The notes under the pieces are model-generated. The model did not search any database. It was not told the origin of the DNA and worked only from the letters and a program-made list of their open reading frames with translations. A DNA stretch of 64,000 nucleotides from Microbacteriaceae bacterium (lineage in GTDB: Bacteria > Actinomycetota > Actinomycetes > Actinomycetales > Microbacteriaceae), in assembly GCA_024639935.1 (NCBI GenBank), contig JAHEFZ010000002.1, forward strand, positions 76,145 to 140,144, written 5' to 3'. The number at the start of each line of letters is the position of its first letter. Position 1 is the first letter of the stretch. This document shows, piece by piece, positions 60,561 through 64,000 of the stretch. The translations under genes and the position numbers were made by a program.

Positions 60561-63500
60561 CCGAGCTCACCTCCGAGACTCTGACCCACGTGGTTTCGAG
60601 ATCGCGAACACCCGAGTATTCGGGTGCGTTTTCGGGTCCGATGAATCGTTCGGAGTGCATCGCCACCCCCATGTCAATGACCAGATTGGTGAAGTCCTCG
60701 AGGGCAATAGAATCCATCGCAGATTGGCTACGAACGGTGTACAGAGAATTTTTGTTCGCTACGCGCGGATACAACAGTCCGGCGGAGTGAAGCGCGGTCG
60801 CCGCTGCGACAGCGTCTCCTAAAGCTTTGCGACTAAAGGCGAGTTGATAAGCCTTGAGTTGCAGGTGGGATTCAGCCGCCTTGGCGGATTGTGGTGTTTT
60901 GGCCGTCTTGATATCGATGATCGACACGGATCCGTCCAGATGTTGCTCGACACGGTCGATTGTTCCGCCCACCACGATGTCCAGGCCTCCTTTTTGGGTT
61001 GTAGAGAGTGTGACCGTGGTGAACTTCTCACTGTCTAGCACCCGACGGCCATCAAGGGCGCAGTCGCGGACATAATCTGCCAATGCGTCGATCATCGACC
61101 GAGTTGTCGCAAGCCACTGCGCGCGAAGCCAGGGCGCGTCGAAGTTGATTTCATTCCATTTTTTCTCGACTGCGGCCCATAAGTCATCGCGCGTGCCATC
61201 GGGCGCAACTTCAATCGCCCGGTGAACAAGTGTGCCGATTGCTGCGCTCAACCCCGACGCGCCACCTGCAACGCTTGAGACAAACCAGTCGAGTGCGGAG
61301 GCGTCAAAAGTCTCGAGGTTCGAAGGCGACACGGGAACGTGTGTCCCCGAAAACAATTCGATCGGCATCGTTTGGCGATACCCAATCCACGAGTCGGGAT
61401 GGGCTCCTGCGATTCCTCGGTCGGCGAGTTCACGGAGCGCTGCAGCAGCCCGCGAACGATCCGAAGGTGAGTCGGCTGACGACATGAGCACGTGCCGGAG
61501 ACGCCCGACCATGTCCCCGATACTGGCATCAACATTCTCGGGGACGAACACTCCTCCGCGAGCGTTGTCCGCTGGGGTGGCGCGAGAGAAGTCATCCCCT
61601 TCAGATTTTTCACCCGCCACCATACGGAACAATCCGCTCGGCGTTTCGTCCTCTGATTTGATTGCGGTCACGAGAATGCGATGGCGTGCTCGTGACATGG
61701 CGATGAGGAACAGTCGCACTTCGTCAAAAATGACGTCACGTCGGTAATCAACGGTTCGTTGGTCAATTCCCGCGTGCACCAACGAGAGCTCGTTCGCTTT
61801 GAGTAGCGCGCTTCGAGGTCGAGTATTGGGCCATACGCCTTCGTTGAGCCCCGCAACAACGACGACATCAAATTCGCGACCAACGGTAGCAGCGGGCGTG
61901 CACACGAGAACCGAACCAGAAGTGGCCCTTGGGGTAAGCGAGTCGTTCGGGACGGTCTGCCCGAGAACTCGGTCGAGAAAAACGTCCGCAGACTCGCTGG
62001 GAACGTTTTCGAGAGACGTCGCAGCAACTCCGAACAACGCCATGACGGCGTCGAGCGATTCATGCGCCTTAACAGCCGCAGGGCCTGAGCCTCGCGTCGC
62101 CGCGGTCCATTGCGTTTCTCTATCACTTCGCGCCCATACAGCCCACAGCAGCTCATCGATTTGGTGGTCGGCTACCACCCGAAGCGCGCGGAACGTTTCA
62201 ACGATCCACCGCACACCGGGGGCGGCGAACCTCACTTCGGTTTCGAAGGTGCCACTTTCCGTGAGCGCCTCGAGCATCAGGTCATCAGCGAGGCGATTTC
62301 CGCCTGACGCGATTTCGGCTTTTCGCAGGTTCCGGCGGAATCGGCGAAGATCTAGGGTCGTCAGTCGACCGAACGGTCCGAGAAGTAACTCCTCGGCAAG
62401 GTTGGCGGTCAGAGGTTCGCGTCCGATGCCGACGCTCACCAGGTTGAGAAGTGACCACACCGCAGGGTGATCGCGAAGCGGTGAGCCCGTCGTTTCTGAG
62501 AATGTGGGGATCGACATCGAATTCAGATGGGTCACCATCGATTCGGCCATCGCCCCACTTCGCACAACAACCGCGATGTTGCCGTAGGAGCTCCCGCGCG
62601 CGACCGCGTCACGGATGTACCGCGCCACGACATCTCGTTCATGCGCGGGCGAAGCAGCAGTTGCACTGAGCAGTTCGAATCCCGACAGGGAGCGAGCGAC
62701 CATCGGTTCCGGGGCGAGGGGATAAGCCTGTCGAATCTCGGTCACACCGCCACCAATTGCGGACGCAATCGACCCGAGGAGGGACGGCATGACCCCCTTT
62801 TGGCGGTGAATCGTCGTGAGAGCGAGGGTAGGACCCCACGTGAGACCGGCGTCGTCGAGGAACCCGACGTGCCCGCCGCGAAACCCCGACGTCGCGGCAT
62901 CCGGGTCGCCTGCGGCGATGACCGGCCCCCGATGTTTCGCCCAGGCGATCACAAACCGCCATTGCGATGGGGTGAGATCCTGTGCATCATCAACCACGAG
63001 CGCCATCCGCGGGGCGTCTGACGCGGTCGACTCGACAATGTTACGAGCGCGTTCCACTAACTCCGCAGGGTCGACCTGACCAGCACGCGATCGCGCGACG
63101 AGTCGCCGATAGCGCGTAAAAAATTGGGCGGCGGCTGCCCATGCCGCGGCCGGACTTTCGGGATCACTGGGGCGAACCGCCCCGCGTTCCGCACTGGCGG
63201 CAAGGTTCGCCAGTTTGGCAAACGGGGTAGCACTGGATTCGTCTACCAAACCGAGATCTCGGCTGCGCGACAACAGATCGCGCAACTGCGTGCGAAATTC
63301 TCGAAGGCGTCGAACATCGGCATTGAGCGACGCGGGCCAATACCCATCCGTGCCGTCGGCGATTTCCCCGTCAAGAAGTGCCTTGATGTCGGAGTCCTGT
63401 TCGCCGCCCGACATGAGGCGAGCGGTGAAACCCTGTCCTTGTTCTGCGCTGACAATTTCAAACGCAAGCGATGACACACTGCGTGCGAGCGGCCCGCGGG

Positions 63501-63732
63501 TTGCAACACCGACTCGGATCGCGACGTGATCACGAAGCCTGGTCGCAGCATGGCGAGACGGAGTGAGGATGCGAACCGCCGATTCACCGTCACGCGCGAT
63601 GAGAGCAGCAACGATTTCCGTCACCACCGTCGTCTTACCGGAGCCGGGGGCGCCGACAATTCTGAACAGGCCACCGTCCACAGCGGCAGAGACGGCTGCG
63701 CGCTGGGAATCGTCCAATTCGAGAGTTGTCAT
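60553..63732 (-). CDS. adnA: AdnA-like helicase-nuclease
   Basis: 1059 aa. Walker A VGAPGSGKTTV near residue 27, Walker B VVDDAQDLTPSQ (DD instead of the usual DE), motif III-like IAAGDPDAATSGFRGGH, and a UvrD-like C-terminal motor half with LVCTPAATVGREFDVVVV and RLFLIAMSRARHRI. The C-terminal nuclease has IGTLVHRAIE and SIIDIKTAKT. Homologous subunit to AdnB. First gene of the two-gene operon, divergent from the DUF3107 gene across 46 bases. Confidence 0.92.
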   Translation of the reverse strand: MTTLELDDSQRAAVSAAVDGGLFRIVGAPGSGKTTVVTEIVAALIARDGESAVRILTPSRHAATRLRDHVAIRVGVATRGPLARSVSSLAFEIVSAEQGQGFTARLMSGGEQDSDIKALLDGEIADGTDGYWPASLNADVRRLREFRTQLRDLLSRSRDLGLVDESSATPFAKLANLAASAERGAVRPSDPESPAAAWAAAAQFFTRYRRLVARSRAGQVDPAELVERARNIVESTASDAPRMALVVDDAQDLTPSQWRFVIAWAKHRGPVIAAGDPDAATSGFRGGHVGFLDDAGLTWGPTLALTTIHRQKGVMPSLLGSIASAIGGGVTEIRQAYPLAPEPMVARSLSGFELLSATAASPAHERDVVARYIRDAVARGSSYGNIAVVVRSGAMAESMVTHLNSMSIPTFSETTGSPLRDHPAVWSLLNLVSVGIGREPLTANLAEELLLGPFGRLTTLDLRRFRRNLRKAEIASGGNRLADDLMLEALTESGTFETEVRFAAPGVRWIVETFRALRVVADHQIDELLWAVWARSDRETQWTAATRGSGPAAVKAHESLDAVMALFGVAATSLENVPSESADVFLDRVLGQTVPNDSLTPRATSGSVLVCTPAATVGREFDVVVVAGLNEGVWPNTRPRSALLKANELSLVHAGIDQRTVDYRRDVIFDEVRLFLIAMSRARHRILVTAIKSEDETPSGLFRMVAGEKSEGDDFSRATPADNARGGVFVPENVDASIGDMVGRLRHVLMSSADSPSDRSRAAAALRELADRGIAGAHPDSWIGYRQTMPIELFSGTHVPVSPSNLETFDASALDWFVSSVAGGASGLSAAIGTLVHRAIEVAPDGTRDDLWAAVEKKWNEINFDAPWLRAQWLATTRSMIDALADYVRDCALDGRRVLDSEKFTTVTLSTTQKGGLDIVVGGTIDRVEQHLDGSVSIIDIKTAKTPQSAKAAESHLQLKAYQLAFSRKALGDAVAAATALHSAGLLYPRVANKNSLYTVRSQSAMDSIALEDFTNLVIDMGVAMHSERFIGPENAPEYSGVRDLETTWVRVSEVSSDE

Positions 63733-63778
63733 TGAGTCGACTGTACAACTGAGGTCTGACGCATATTAGCCTTGAGTC

Positions 63779-64000
63779 ATGGACATTCGCATTGGAATTC
63801 AACACGCCCCCCGTGAACTCTCATTCGACACGGATTCGAGCGTCGCCGACATTGAACAGAAGTACTCCGCCGCGCTCGCGGCAAACGGAGTTCTTCGACT
63901 CAGTGACGCAAAGGGTCAGGAATACTTGATTGCCGCGGCCGGCGTCACCTTCATCGAGTTTGGCTCGGCACAGTCGCGCCCGGTTGGGTTCGTTTCCTAA
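63779..64000 (+). CDS. DUF3107 small protein (TB9.4-like)
   Basis: 73-residue protein, complete with its TAA at the last bases of the window. Starts MDIRIGIQHAPRELSFDTDS, then DIEQKYSAAL and the hydrophobic end ITFIEFG-type stretch (VTFIEFGS). This is the actinobacterial DUF3107 family (M. tuberculosis Rv3208A/TB9.4). Function unknown. It lies opposite adnA; similar proteins lie near the adn genes in mycobacteria. Confidence 0.88.
   Translation: MDIRIGIQHAPRELSFDTDSSVADIEQKYSAALAANGVLRLSDAKGQEYLIAAAGVTFIEFGSAQSRPVGFVS

Noticed and set aside
1-64000. CRISPR arrays, insertion sequences, prophage genes, toxin-antitoxin pairs
   Set aside because: No regularly spaced repeats, transposase, integrase or phage structural motifs were seen; intergenic gaps are short and composition is even.

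Overview
The window looks like a compact chromosome segment from an actinobacterium, most likely Microbacteriaceae. Supporting evidence: a zinc anti-sigma/SigR (SigH) pair, actinobacterial fused 2-oxoglutarate dehydrogenase (Kgd), AdnA/AdnB end-processing helicase-nucleases, DUF3039, DUF3107 and DUF2342 proteins, a tmRNA whose tag reads ANAKRTDFALAA, an RF2 gene without the programmed frameshift, many GTG/TTG starts, and dense packing with ATGA/GTGA overlaps. Base composition is moderately high in GC and even by eye. I see no rRNA, IS element, prophage or CRISPR array.

Layout. 1-6.7 kb: methionine synthesis (metY, metX), NAD(P)HX repair (nnrD), an old yellow enzyme and two CNNM/HlyC-type membrane proteins. 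6.8-15.2 kb: kgd; the sigR-rsrA redox stress pair with a textbook autoregulatory promoter lying across the aroA start codon; then aroA-rsgA-hisN-lipoprotein. 15.2-20 kb: galactokinase-like protein, fatty acid desaturase, ChrA transporter and small proteins. 20-24 kb: ssrA, smpB, ftsX, ftsE, prfB. 24-24.8 kb: a two-gene piece of a Tad pilus locus.

24.9-33.9 kb: an amine/GABA catabolic island. A minus-strand operon encodes P450, [3Fe-4S] ferredoxin, glutamine-synthetase-like ligase, a signal-less substrate-binding-fold protein and a PuuD-type amidotransferase. It lies opposite an APC permease and beside a GntR regulator, a soluble Cache-like protein and a succinate-semialdehyde dehydrogenase. 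The P450-ferredoxin-GS arrangement recalls mycobacterial cyclic-amine (mor/pip) loci.

33.9-39 kb: the main Tad genes (tadA, tadB, tadC, a membrane protein, a tiny Flp-like pilin, TadE) and a second succinate-semialdehyde-type dehydrogenase. 39-48.4 kb: tRNA-Leu, DedA, Nramp, rdgB-rph-murI, pncB, DUF3039, HtrA, a secreted protein plus lipoprotein, a nitrilase and the initiator tRNA. 48.5-64 kb: a block resembling the Mycobacterium tuberculosis UPF0182 - Lon-like - DUF2342 - ThiF-like - UvrD2 - AdnB - AdnA - DUF3107 neighbourhood.

The most unusual signal crosses these regions. A 10-bp element, CTG(T/G)GGA(C/T)(A/G)A, occurs exactly 38 or 39 bases upstream of the start codon of four transcription units. 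Three are Tad-pilus units and the fourth is the lipoprotein/secreted-protein pair near 47 kb. This suggests a shared regulator or dedicated sigma factor and ties the two unknown exported proteins to the pilus system.
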